DNA of 20,951 nt from the NCBI GenBank assembly GCA_002796165.1, contig PCWF01000049.1, positions 1 to 20,951 of the forward strand, given 5' to 3'. Within the stretch, counting starts at the first letter, position 1, and every line of letters starts with the position of its first letter. Below are positions 7,967 to 15,475 of the stretch, piece by piece. The stretch is from Nitrospinae bacterium CG11_big_fil_rev_8_21_14_0_20_56_8 (GTDB taxonomy: Bacteria > Nitrospinota > Nitrospinia > Nitrospinales > VA-1). The notes below the pieces were generated by a model. That model ran no database searches. It was not told the origin of the DNA and saw nothing but the letters and a program-made list of their open reading frames with translations. A program made the translations under genes and the position numbers.

Positions 7967-9871
7967 ATGTGCGGTCTCGCTGGAGCCCTGTCGTTCGATC
8001 CCGGAAAATCCCCGGTCACGGAACCGTTCATCACGCGCATGCGGGAAACGATGGTTCACCGGGGGCCCGACGGATTCGGCACCTGGGTTTCGGGCGATGC
8101 AAGAATCGGGCTGGGCCACCGCCGCCTCTCCATCGTCGATCTCTCCCCTGCCGCCGCGCAACCCATGTGCAACGAGGACGGCACGCTCTGGATCAGCTAC
8201 AACGGGGAGATTTACAATCACGCGCAAATTCGCAATGAACTGGAACAGACCGGCCGCCATCGCTGGAAGACCGATCACTCCGACACCGAGGTGATCCTGC
8301 ACGCATTCGAGGAATGGGGCATCGATTGCCTGCACCGATTCCGGGGGATGTTCGCCCTTGCGCTCTGGGATGACACTAAAAAAGAATTGTGGCTGGCCCG
8401 GGACCGGATCGGGATCAAACCCATCTACTACAGCAGGCAGTCGAACCGGATCCTCTTCGCCTCCGAGATCAAGGCTCTGTTGAGCGACCCCGCCCAGAAC
8501 CGCGCGGTGAACGAAGAGGCGTTTTATCATTATCTTTCTTTCCTCACGTCTCCCGCTCCCCAAACGTTGTTCGAGGGGATTCATAAACTTCCCGGCGGAA
8601 CCTGGCTCCGGATCGCCGCTTCGGGAGACATGCGGGAGACGCGGTACTGGGACGTGTGGGACCACGTTCACCCGATGCGGGAACAATCGGAGGCCGAGGT
8701 CTGCCGAAGGATCCTCGATGAATTGCGGACCGCCGTTCGATTGAGAAAGATGAGCGACGTTCCGATCGGGGTCTTCCTTTCGGGAGGAATCGATTCGAGC
8801 ACCAACACCGCCTTGTTTTCGGAGGGGGAATCCCGTCCGGTCAAAACCTTTTCCATCGGCTATGCTGGCGATTACCGTTCGTGCCGGAACGAGCTTCATT
8901 TTGCCCGCATCATGGCCGGTAAGGTTGGCGCGGAGCACCATGAGAAGGAATTGACCCTGGACGACCTCCTCGATTTCCTGCCGCGAATGGTTTACCTGCA
9001 GGACGAGCCCATCGCCGATCCGGTCTGCGTTCCCGTTTACTACGTTTCCAAACTGGCACGGGACAACGGGGTGACCGTCTGCCAGGTCGGTGAAGGCGCC
9101 GATGAACTGTTCTGGGGATATCCCGGATGGAAGATGGCCCTCGACCTGGAACGGAAAAATCGATGGCCGGTGCCCCGTGCGGTGAAACAGCTCCTGTTGA
9201 CCGGGCTTCGCGCGCTGGGACGCGAGCAAACCTTTTACTATGAATGGCTGAGACGCGCATGCCAGCATCAACCGGTATTCTGGGGCGGGGCCGAAGCGTT
9301 CACGGAGGGACAGAAACAACGTCTCCTTTCGTCCCGGCTTCGCCACCAGTTCAGGAATTTTTCCTCGTGGGAGGCCCTGGCCCCAATCCACCGGAGATTT
9401 TCCGGGAATTCGTGGGAACCGTCCCCTCTGAACTGGATGTCTTATCTCGATCTCAACCTGCGGCTTCCCGAACTGCTGTTGATGCGCGTGGACAAAATGA
9501 GCATGGGCGTCAGCCTGGAGGGAAGGGTGCCCTTTCTCGACCACAAATTCGTGGAGCTGGCCTTCAGCATCCCCTCGGCCATGAAAACCCGAAACGGGGA
9601 ATTAAAACATCTCCTCAAGAGGTCCGTCACGGGGTTGATCCCCGACGAATTGATCCATCGTCCCAAACAGGGGTTCGGCGTACCCTTGCACGAATGGTTG
9701 CGGGACCGGCTGGGAACGCGCATCCGAAGCGAGCTCATGGAGTTTTGCGACCAAACGGATTTTCTGGATCGCGGCGAGGTGCTGAAACTTATCGAGAAGG
9801 GAAGCGGCTCCCAGGTGTGGTACCTGTTCAATTTCGCCCTGTGGTGGAAGGAATTCGTCCATCAACCTTAA
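7967..9871 (+). CDS. asnB: Glutamine-hydrolysing asparagine synthase-type amidotransferase
   Basis: This 634-residue protein has two domains. The N-terminal class II glutamine amidotransferase domain starts MCGLAGAL, with Cys2 as nucleophile after Met removal, followed by HRGPDGFG, HRRLSIVD and YNGEIYNH. The C-terminal ATP-pyrophosphatase domain carries SGGIDSS at about residues 272-278 and GEGADELFWGY. The requirement for Cys2 fixes the start at ATG 7967 rather than the in-frame ATG 7943, and AGAGG lies seven bases upstream. The family makes asparagine, but members inside surface-glycan and exosortase clusters are thought to amidate sugars such as uronic acids or to act on other cluster substrates. 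Placed between a membrane glycosyltransferase and a flippase, this copy more likely decorates the polysaccharide than serves general metabolism (inference). Confidence 0.93.
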   Translation: MCGLAGALSFDPGKSPVTEPFITRMRETMVHRGPDGFGTWVSGDARIGLGHRRLSIVDLSPAAAQPMCNEDGTLWISYNGEIYNHAQIRNELEQTGRHRWKTDHSDTEVILHAFEEWGIDCLHRFRGMFALALWDDTKKELWLARDRIGIKPIYYSRQSNRILFASEIKALLSDPAQNRAVNEEAFYHYLSFLTSPAPQTLFEGIHKLPGGTWLRIAASGDMRETRYWDVWDHVHPMREQSEAEVCRRILDELRTAVRLRKMSDVPIGVFLSGGIDSSTNTALFSEGESRPVKTFSIGYAGDYRSCRNELHFARIMAGKVGAEHHEKELTLDDLLDFLPRMVYLQDEPIADPVCVPVYYVSKLARDNGVTVCQVGEGADELFWGYPGWKMALDLERKNRWPVPRAVKQLLLTGLRALGREQTFYYEWLRRACQHQPVFWGGAEAFTEGQKQRLLSSRLRHQFRNFSSWEALAPIHRRFSGNSWEPSPLNWMSYLDLNLRLPELLLMRVDKMSMGVSLEGRVPFLDHKFVELAFSIPSAMKTRNGELKHLLKRSVTGLIPDELIHRPKQGFGVPLHEWLRDRLGTRIRSELMEFCDQTDFLDRGEVLKLIEKGSGSQVWYLFNFALWWKEFVHQP

Positions 9872-9893
9872 CCCAAGGCAGACCCATTAATCC

Positions 9894-11177
9894 ATGTTGA
9901 CCCCGCTTCGATCCGGAAAGAATTTGATGCGAACCGCGGCCCAGTCCGATTTCGTCCGAAAAGTGGGCGAAACGTTCGGAGCCAAAATTTTGCTCATTCT
10001 CATGGGCCTCGCGTCCACGGTCCTCGTGGCACGGGCTCTGGGTCCGGAGGGACGCGGCGAGTACGCCATCGCGTTTGCGCTCGTCTCCATCGGCGTCCAG
10101 TTCGGAAATCTTGGACTTCATTCCTCGGCCACCTATTACGTTTCCAGAAACAAATCCACCGCGCCGGTACTGATCGTCAATTCTCTCGTTGCCGGGTTCG
10201 GGTTGGGCGGGGTGATGGGCCTGTTGGGGTGGGGGGCCTGCCGCCTCTTTCCCTCGCTGGCGCCGGTTCAGGACCCCTTGCTCTGGGGCGCCTGCCTGGC
10301 CATTCCCTTCAGCCTGTCGGGGATGTTCCTGCAAAATCTCCTGCTCGGATTGAACCGGGTACGTTTTTATAATCTCACCGACATCATTGGACGGTCGCTC
10401 TCGCTTCTGGCCTTGGGGATCGTTCTCGCCTTCACCCCGGTCACGGTCGAAAAAGTTTTCTTTTGCGGCATCCTGGCCCCGATGGCGATTTTCTTTCTCG
10501 GGTTGTGGTTCCTCCGGCCCTGGTTAATTCCCGTGGCCGGGTTTTCGTGGGCATTATTGAAGGGCGGTCTTCCTTATGGACTGAAAGCTTACCTGGCGTG
10601 TTTCTTCGCGTTTCTGCTTCTGAAGATCGACCTGTTGATGGTGAAGTACCTCCTGGGGGCCAGCGACGCCGGGCAGTATTCCATCTCCTCCGCCATGGCC
10701 GATATGCTCTATCTGTTTCCGGCGGTGGTCGGCACGGTGTTGTTCCCCAGGTTGTCGACCCTTCCCGGCCTGATTGAAAAATGGAAGCTGGCGAAAAACG
10801 CCTCTCTCGTGTTGGGCGGCATCATGCTTATGCTGGCGGGAGGCGCCGCGCTGGTGGCCTCCCCCGTCGTTCGATTGATGTTCGGCGCGGAATTTTTACC
10901 CTCGGTTCCCGCCTTTTTGTGGCTTTGCCCGGCGATGGTGTTTTACGGAATCAATAATATTCTCTCCGTCTATCTCGCCTCCGTGGGACTTCCCTGGTTC
11001 GGGGTGCAGGTGTGGGTGTTGGCGGCGGGGGCAAACATCGTTTTGAATGGATTCCTGATCCCGGCGCTGGGAATTTCCGGCGCCGCAATCGCTTCACTTT
11101 TATGCTACGCGCTGGTCCTGCTGGTACAATATATTTATGTCCTTCAACACTTGAACGCCGATGAAAGTCGTCCGTAA
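9894..11177 (+). CDS. Wzx-like polysaccharide flippase (MOP/MVF superfamily)
   Basis: This ~427-residue membrane protein has about twelve hydrophobic segments. The N-terminal FGAKILLILMGLASTVLVAR followed by ALGPEGRGEYAIA is the hallmark start of O-antigen/exopolysaccharide flippases of the MOP superfamily. These move undecaprenyl-diphosphate-linked oligosaccharides across the inner membrane. Two starts are possible. ATG 9894 has no close Shine-Dalgarno, whereas ATG 9927 has GGAAAG six bases upstream and begins MRTAAQSDFVRKV, which would suit the family. I give the longer form as the outer limit. The 3' end overlaps the next gene by 17 bases, so translation is probably coupled. No Wzy or Wzz partner is obvious within the window. 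Confidence 0.92.
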   Translation: MLTPLRSGKNLMRTAAQSDFVRKVGETFGAKILLILMGLASTVLVARALGPEGRGEYAIAFALVSIGVQFGNLGLHSSATYYVSRNKSTAPVLIVNSLVAGFGLGGVMGLLGWGACRLFPSLAPVQDPLLWGACLAIPFSLSGMFLQNLLLGLNRVRFYNLTDIIGRSLSLLALGIVLAFTPVTVEKVFFCGILAPMAIFFLGLWFLRPWLIPVAGFSWALLKGGLPYGLKAYLACFFAFLLLKIDLLMVKYLLGASDAGQYSISSAMADMLYLFPAVVGTVLFPRLSTLPGLIEKWKLAKNASLVLGGIMLMLAGGAALVASPVVRLMFGAEFLPSVPAFLWLCPAMVFYGINNILSVYLASVGLPWFGVQVWVLAAGANIVLNGFLIPALGISGAAIASLLCYALVLLVQYIYVLQHLNADESRP

Positions 11178-13935
11178 TTTTTCCAAAATCTATCGGGAGG
11201 AAAGCGACCCGTGGAATATCGGAAACGCCCGTTCCGGCCGCTACGATTTTTATTTTGACCAAATCCAATCCCATGCGCGGTCCCGAAACTCCCTGCTCGA
11301 CATCGGGTGCGGATTCGGCGCTTTCCTCAGCCGGTTTCAGGGGAATTTCCAGAACCTGACCGGCGTCGAGGTGGCCGCGGAAGCGATCTCCAAAGGTCAA
11401 TCCCGCTACCCCTTCATCCGCTTCGTTCAAGCCTCCGCCGATTCCCTCCGGCAAACCCCGCTGGACCGGGAATCGTTCGACACCATTATTTACAGCGACG
11501 TCATTTATTACCTTGACGAGGCAAGCAAGGTCCGCTCCCTGGAATGGATTTCCGGCCACCTTTCTCCCGGCGGCATCGCCTTCATCTCCGCCTGGTGTCC
11601 CGGCAAGAATTACCTCGAGTTCGAGGAATTGCAAAGAATGGTGGAGCAATGCTTCGCGGTGGAGCGGCAGTTCCGACTCGAATCGGGTCACGGGGTATTC
11701 CTCGCACGCCGAAAGCGGCACCTGGTCGCGGTGACCGTGGACTACGAAACCTGGCACCCTGTTCCGGAGGGAAAGTCCATCGACTGGACCACCGACATCT
11801 TCGATCCCATGAACCGCCTGCTCGAATTATTCGACGAGCGGAATCTGAAGCTCACGATCTTTGCGGAAATGGGTGAATATTTCTGGCTGAAGGCCAATGA
11901 TGCCGCCATCGCCGAAAAAATGGAATCGCAATGGAAACAGGCCGTGGCAGGAGGCCACGATGTGCAACTCCACCTTCACCCCAACTGGTTGCCGGAACTC
12001 GGAGCCCGACACAAGGACGGGCAATGGATTTGGGACTGGAGCCGCTCGCGTCTGGCCGATTATCCCGGCGATATCGTGGCATTGATCGGAAAATGCAAGC
12101 TGACCCTCGAAGCCCTGCTGAGCGATGCACGGGACGATTACCGGGTCACCTGCTATCGCGCCGGGGCTTACCAGGCCCAGCCCTTCCGCGCCATATCCGA
12201 AGCGCTGGTCCACCACGGGATCGTTTGCGACTCTTCCGTCTACCGGGGAGGACGTTCCGAAGAAAGGGGATACGATTACACCCTGGCCTGCTCGGATCAT
12301 CAACCCCACTTCGCCAACCGGTTCGATCCGCAATTGAAAGCGCCGCCGGCGGAACAGGGCATCGTCGAGCTTCCCATCTTCACGTTTGCCCCAGACCGAC
12401 GGTGGTTCCTCGACGGGGAAGAAGGCCGCCGGTTCGCGCAACATCTGCTCGGATTCCTCGAAACCCGCCGCCGCGCGCAATCCTCCACCGAGACACACCG
12501 CTTCCGCCGCAAATTGCAGTCCATGGCCGGGCAACTCTATTCCGCTCTGCGTCCCCTGCGGCGCGGGGTCAACCGGATCCTTCCCCGCTCATTCGCACAC
12601 TTCATCCCCTCCTATGAACCGGAGCGGCTTGCGGGACACGAGTATTTCGTGATGATCGGTCATACCAAGGGCAATCTGCAATTCGATGGAATCGCCGACA
12701 ATCTGGATCGGCTCCGCGATGACGGGCGGTTTGAATTTATCACCCTGTCTGAAATGGCGGAGACGGCCCGGCCGGATCTTTTGTCCCGCATGCGCGCCGA
12801 TGCCGACGATGAAGCCCGGTTCCAGGTTCGGAGGGAATATGGGTCCATCATGGGGGAATCGAGGAACGAGGCGCAATCGTTCCGCCTCCAGGAAATGATT
12901 CCCCTGGACCGTGCAACCATTCTCGACCTGGGATGCGGCTCCGGTTATTGGACCGACCGGATCGCCCGGCTCTACCCCTGGACCCAGGTCGTGGGAGCGG
13001 ACTGCGGAGAGGAATTCATCGCCAAAGCCCGGGACCGCTACGCCTCGGACCGGGCCTCGTTCCAGGTGGAGCATTTCGAGCGCCTCTCATTTCAAGACGG
13101 TTCGTTCGATTGTGTGTACGCCGACAACGTCCTCGAACATGCCTGGGACGTGGACCGGGTTCTGGAAGAAATTCACCGCATCCTTCGCCCCGGCGGAGTC
13201 CTGATTGCCGCCCTGCCGAGCGATGCGCGCAACCCCGGCCTAGCCTGCGACAATCATACCTGGAAAACCGCTCCCCACGAGGTGCGTCTGCGGCTGGAAG
13301 ACCGGGGATTCGCTCCCGTCTTCACGGAAGAAGTGGATACCTTCAAAGAATGCGGGATGCCTCCCTACCCTCCCGCTCTCGACCGGATGATCTATTTACG
13401 CGCCTGGAAATCTATGGACGGCGGATTTTTCCTGGCCCGCGCCCTGGACGCGATGCAATGGACCTACAACAGGCTCGATCCCGCGCAACCCACCGAGGGA
13501 AGCGATCCGGTCCGGATCATTTCCGGCGGACATGCCTGGTGCTGGGGATATGCGGTCGTGCTGGGCACAATTCTTCAACGGGAGGGTTATCCCGTACAAT
13601 GGATCACCATGGTGGCGCAAAACCATCCCCGCGGACGGGGGCCCCTGCTTGAAGATTCTCACGAGGTCATCCAGATCGGCTTTCCCGGCGGACGGCCCGC
13701 GATACTCGACCCCACGTGCAACATCCATTTTCCCTGCGGAATCGAAGACTTGCTTCGAGCCCCGGTTCTTGCCAACATTCCCCGCATGGAAGACCTGAGA
13801 TATAAACAACGCCGCTACGACCTGTACTCCACCTCGTCGTGGTACGGCCGGGTAAAGGAATACGCCGCACGAAACGATCCGAAGGAAAAACTTCGCCTGC
13901 AACCCGCGCCTCCCCCCGACCCCGATGGCAACTGA
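11161..13935 (+). CDS. Four-domain protein: methyltransferase, deacetylase-like, methyltransferase, transglutaminase-like
   Basis: This 924-residue protein carries four recognisable parts. (1) At about residues 1-185 is a class I SAM methyltransferase with LLDIGCGFGAF (motif I Asp47) and LSPGGIAFISA. (2) At about 188-560 is a polysaccharide deacetylase-like (NodB-related) domain: VTVDYETWH with Asp194, GGHDVQLHLHPNW with His266, His271 and His273, and CYRAGAYQ. (3) At about 570-750 is a second SAM methyltransferase: TILDLGCGSGYW (Asp589), ADNVLEH and LRPGGVLIAALP. (4) At about 775-890 is a transglutaminase-like part with HAWCWGYA (Cys794), EDSHEV (His834) and ILDPTCN (Asp850), a possible Cys-His-Asp triad. 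No signal peptide is seen, so it should be cytoplasmic. It overlaps the flippase gene by 17 bases and the next glycosyltransferase gene by 11. A glycan-modifying role is likely; the exact reaction of each domain is unknown. Confidence 0.88.
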   Translation: MKVVRNFSKIYREESDPWNIGNARSGRYDFYFDQIQSHARSRNSLLDIGCGFGAFLSRFQGNFQNLTGVEVAAEAISKGQSRYPFIRFVQASADSLRQTPLDRESFDTIIYSDVIYYLDEASKVRSLEWISGHLSPGGIAFISAWCPGKNYLEFEELQRMVEQCFAVERQFRLESGHGVFLARRKRHLVAVTVDYETWHPVPEGKSIDWTTDIFDPMNRLLELFDERNLKLTIFAEMGEYFWLKANDAAIAEKMESQWKQAVAGGHDVQLHLHPNWLPELGARHKDGQWIWDWSRSRLADYPGDIVALIGKCKLTLEALLSDARDDYRVTCYRAGAYQAQPFRAISEALVHHGIVCDSSVYRGGRSEERGYDYTLACSDHQPHFANRFDPQLKAPPAEQGIVELPIFTFAPDRRWFLDGEEGRRFAQHLLGFLETRRRAQSSTETHRFRRKLQSMAGQLYSALRPLRRGVNRILPRSFAHFIPSYEPERLAGHEYFVMIGHTKGNLQFDGIADNLDRLRDDGRFEFITLSEMAETARPDLLSRMRADADDEARFQVRREYGSIMGESRNEAQSFRLQEMIPLDRATILDLGCGSGYWTDRIARLYPWTQVVGADCGEEFIAKARDRYASDRASFQVEHFERLSFQDGSFDCVYADNVLEHAWDVDRVLEEIHRILRPGGVLIAALPSDARNPGLACDNHTWKTAPHEVRLRLEDRGFAPVFTEEVDTFKECGMPPYPPALDRMIYLRAWKSMDGGFFLARALDAMQWTYNRLDPAQPTEGSDPVRIISGGHAWCWGYAVVLGTILQREGYPVQWITMVAQNHPRGRGPLLEDSHEVIQIGFPGGRPAILDPTCNIHFPCGIEDLLRAPVLANIPRMEDLRYKQRRYDLYSTSSWYGRVKEYAARNDPKEKLRLQPAPPPDPDGN

Positions 13936-15475
13936 TCCTGACATGGACATCCGTGAAACCGTGACCCTGGCGGAGGTCGCCGCGCACCTGAAAACGGCCA
14001 CGCGATTTCCGAAGAAAGGGGTGTCCATTCTCTGCGGTCATGTAGAGGCCATCCCCTTCCGCGATCTTTTTGAAGTTTACCTGGCGGTTTCGGGAGCCGG
14101 GAGGTGGGAATGGCGCGACGGCAAGGGAAGGGTGGCCCCTAAATCCGGCTTATCCTCCTCTTTGGGCCGACTGGCGGGTGACTTTCTTCGCTGGCCGGGA
14201 CTGTACGGAAATATCATGCAGGAAGTGGAACAGTTGAAATCGACGGCATTCGAAGCCCCCGGAATGGCGAAGCCGGCATGCCTGCTGTACTTGCGAACGG
14301 ACCACAGTTTCAACCTGACCGGCGGCGGGTCCGTATCCCACACGAGCGGCGTGATCTCCGGACTGCGGAATTTGGGAGTCCGCACCCAGGTGGTGAGTAC
14401 CGACGTGTTAACCGGCGTCCCTTCCGACCTGGATTTCCATCTCTGCTTTCCGCAATATCGTAAAGGCGCAAACCTGCCGAACATGCCCGACGTCCACTAT
14501 TCCCGCCAGGTTTTTCAATTCGTGAAAAACAACTGGAGCCTCCTGGCCCCGCAATGGGTCTATCAGAGGTACAGTCCGTTCAACTACGCCGGGGTTTTAC
14601 TGAAAAGGGAGTTCCGGGTACCGTTCGTCTGCGAATACAATGGATCGGTCTTGTGGATGAGCCGGAACTGGGGAAGCGGACGGTTGTTCCATGAGCGGCT
14701 GGCCCGGGAAATCGAACTGTTGAATCTCCAATGGGCGGACCGGATCGTGGTGGTCAGCGAACCGTCACGGGACGAATTGACCGGGCGCGGTATCCCCTCG
14801 CACAAAATACTCGTGAATCCCAATGCCGTCGATGAAACGAAATATTCCCCGAACGTCAGCGGCTCCCGGGTTCGCGGGCAATATGGCCTCGAAGGGAAGA
14901 CGGTGCTGGGATTCATCGGCACCTTCGGGCCGTGGCACGGCGCGGAAATTCTCGCCGAAGCCTACGTCCGGTTGTTGAAGGAAAATCCGGATTGCCGGGA
15001 ATCGACCCGCCTGCTCCTCATCGGCGGCGGTAAAACGCTTGCGCGCGTGCAACAGGTTCTGGAAAGCGGAAAGGCAGGGGACAACTGCCTTGTCACCGGC
15101 CTGATCCCCCAGGAGGAAGGCCCGGAACACCTCGCGGCCTGCGATATCCTGGTTTCCCCGCATGTCCCCAATCCCGATGGGACCCCCTTTTTCGGTTCTC
15201 CCATCAAGTTGTTCGAGTACATGGCGATGGGAAAACCCATCGTCGCCTCCAATCTCGACCAGATCGGCCGCGTCCTGAACCACGGGGAAACCGCGTGGCT
15301 CGTCGCGCCGGGGGATGCCGATGCGCTGATGAACGGACTCCTCCATGTTCTCCGCGATCCGGAGCTGGGCCATCGGCTTGGCAAAAATGCGCGGGTAGAA
15401 GCAGAAACCCGTTACACCTGGAAGGAACACAGCCGGAAAATTATCGAATCGGCCGACGGGGGCCTCCGGCCATGA
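13925..15475 (+). CDS. GT-B glycosyltransferase, family 4-like, with N-terminal extension
   Basis: This ~516-residue protein has a C-terminal half typical of retaining GT4 enzymes: a GFIGTFGPWHGAEILAEAY start to the donor-binding domain, LLLIGGG, and SPIKLFEYMAMGKPIVAS with Glu431 at the nucleotide-sugar site, then NHGETAWLVAPGD. The acceptor domain seems to start near residue 115 (KPACLLYLRTDHSFNL). That leaves an unassigned N-terminal stretch of about 110 residues, longer than usual for the family. The start ATG 13925 overlaps the end of the multidomain protein gene by 11 bases; ATG 13943 (MDIRETVTL) is an alternative. The stop overlaps the heparinase gene start as ATGA. It probably adds a sugar to the lipid-linked repeat unit in the cytoplasm. 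Confidence 0.9.
   Translation: MATDPDMDIRETVTLAEVAAHLKTATRFPKKGVSILCGHVEAIPFRDLFEVYLAVSGAGRWEWRDGKGRVAPKSGLSSSLGRLAGDFLRWPGLYGNIMQEVEQLKSTAFEAPGMAKPACLLYLRTDHSFNLTGGGSVSHTSGVISGLRNLGVRTQVVSTDVLTGVPSDLDFHLCFPQYRKGANLPNMPDVHYSRQVFQFVKNNWSLLAPQWVYQRYSPFNYAGVLLKREFRVPFVCEYNGSVLWMSRNWGSGRLFHERLAREIELLNLQWADRIVVVSEPSRDELTGRGIPSHKILVNPNAVDETKYSPNVSGSRVRGQYGLEGKTVLGFIGTFGPWHGAEILAEAYVRLLKENPDCRESTRLLLIGGGKTLARVQQVLESGKAGDNCLVTGLIPQEEGPEHLAACDILVSPHVPNPDGTPFFGSPIKLFEYMAMGKPIVASNLDQIGRVLNHGETAWLVAPGDADALMNGLLHVLRDPELGHRLGKNARVEAETRYTWKEHSRKIIESADGGLRP

Noticed and set aside
7940..9544. 534-residue minus-strand open frame
   Set aside because: It is fully antisense to the asparagine synthase gene, whose motifs are unmistakable; no protein family is visible on the other strand.
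15295..15471. Upstream GTG start for the heparinase
   Set aside because: The extra 59 residues come from out-of-frame reading of the glycosyltransferase gene and are Arg/Pro/Gly-rich noise.
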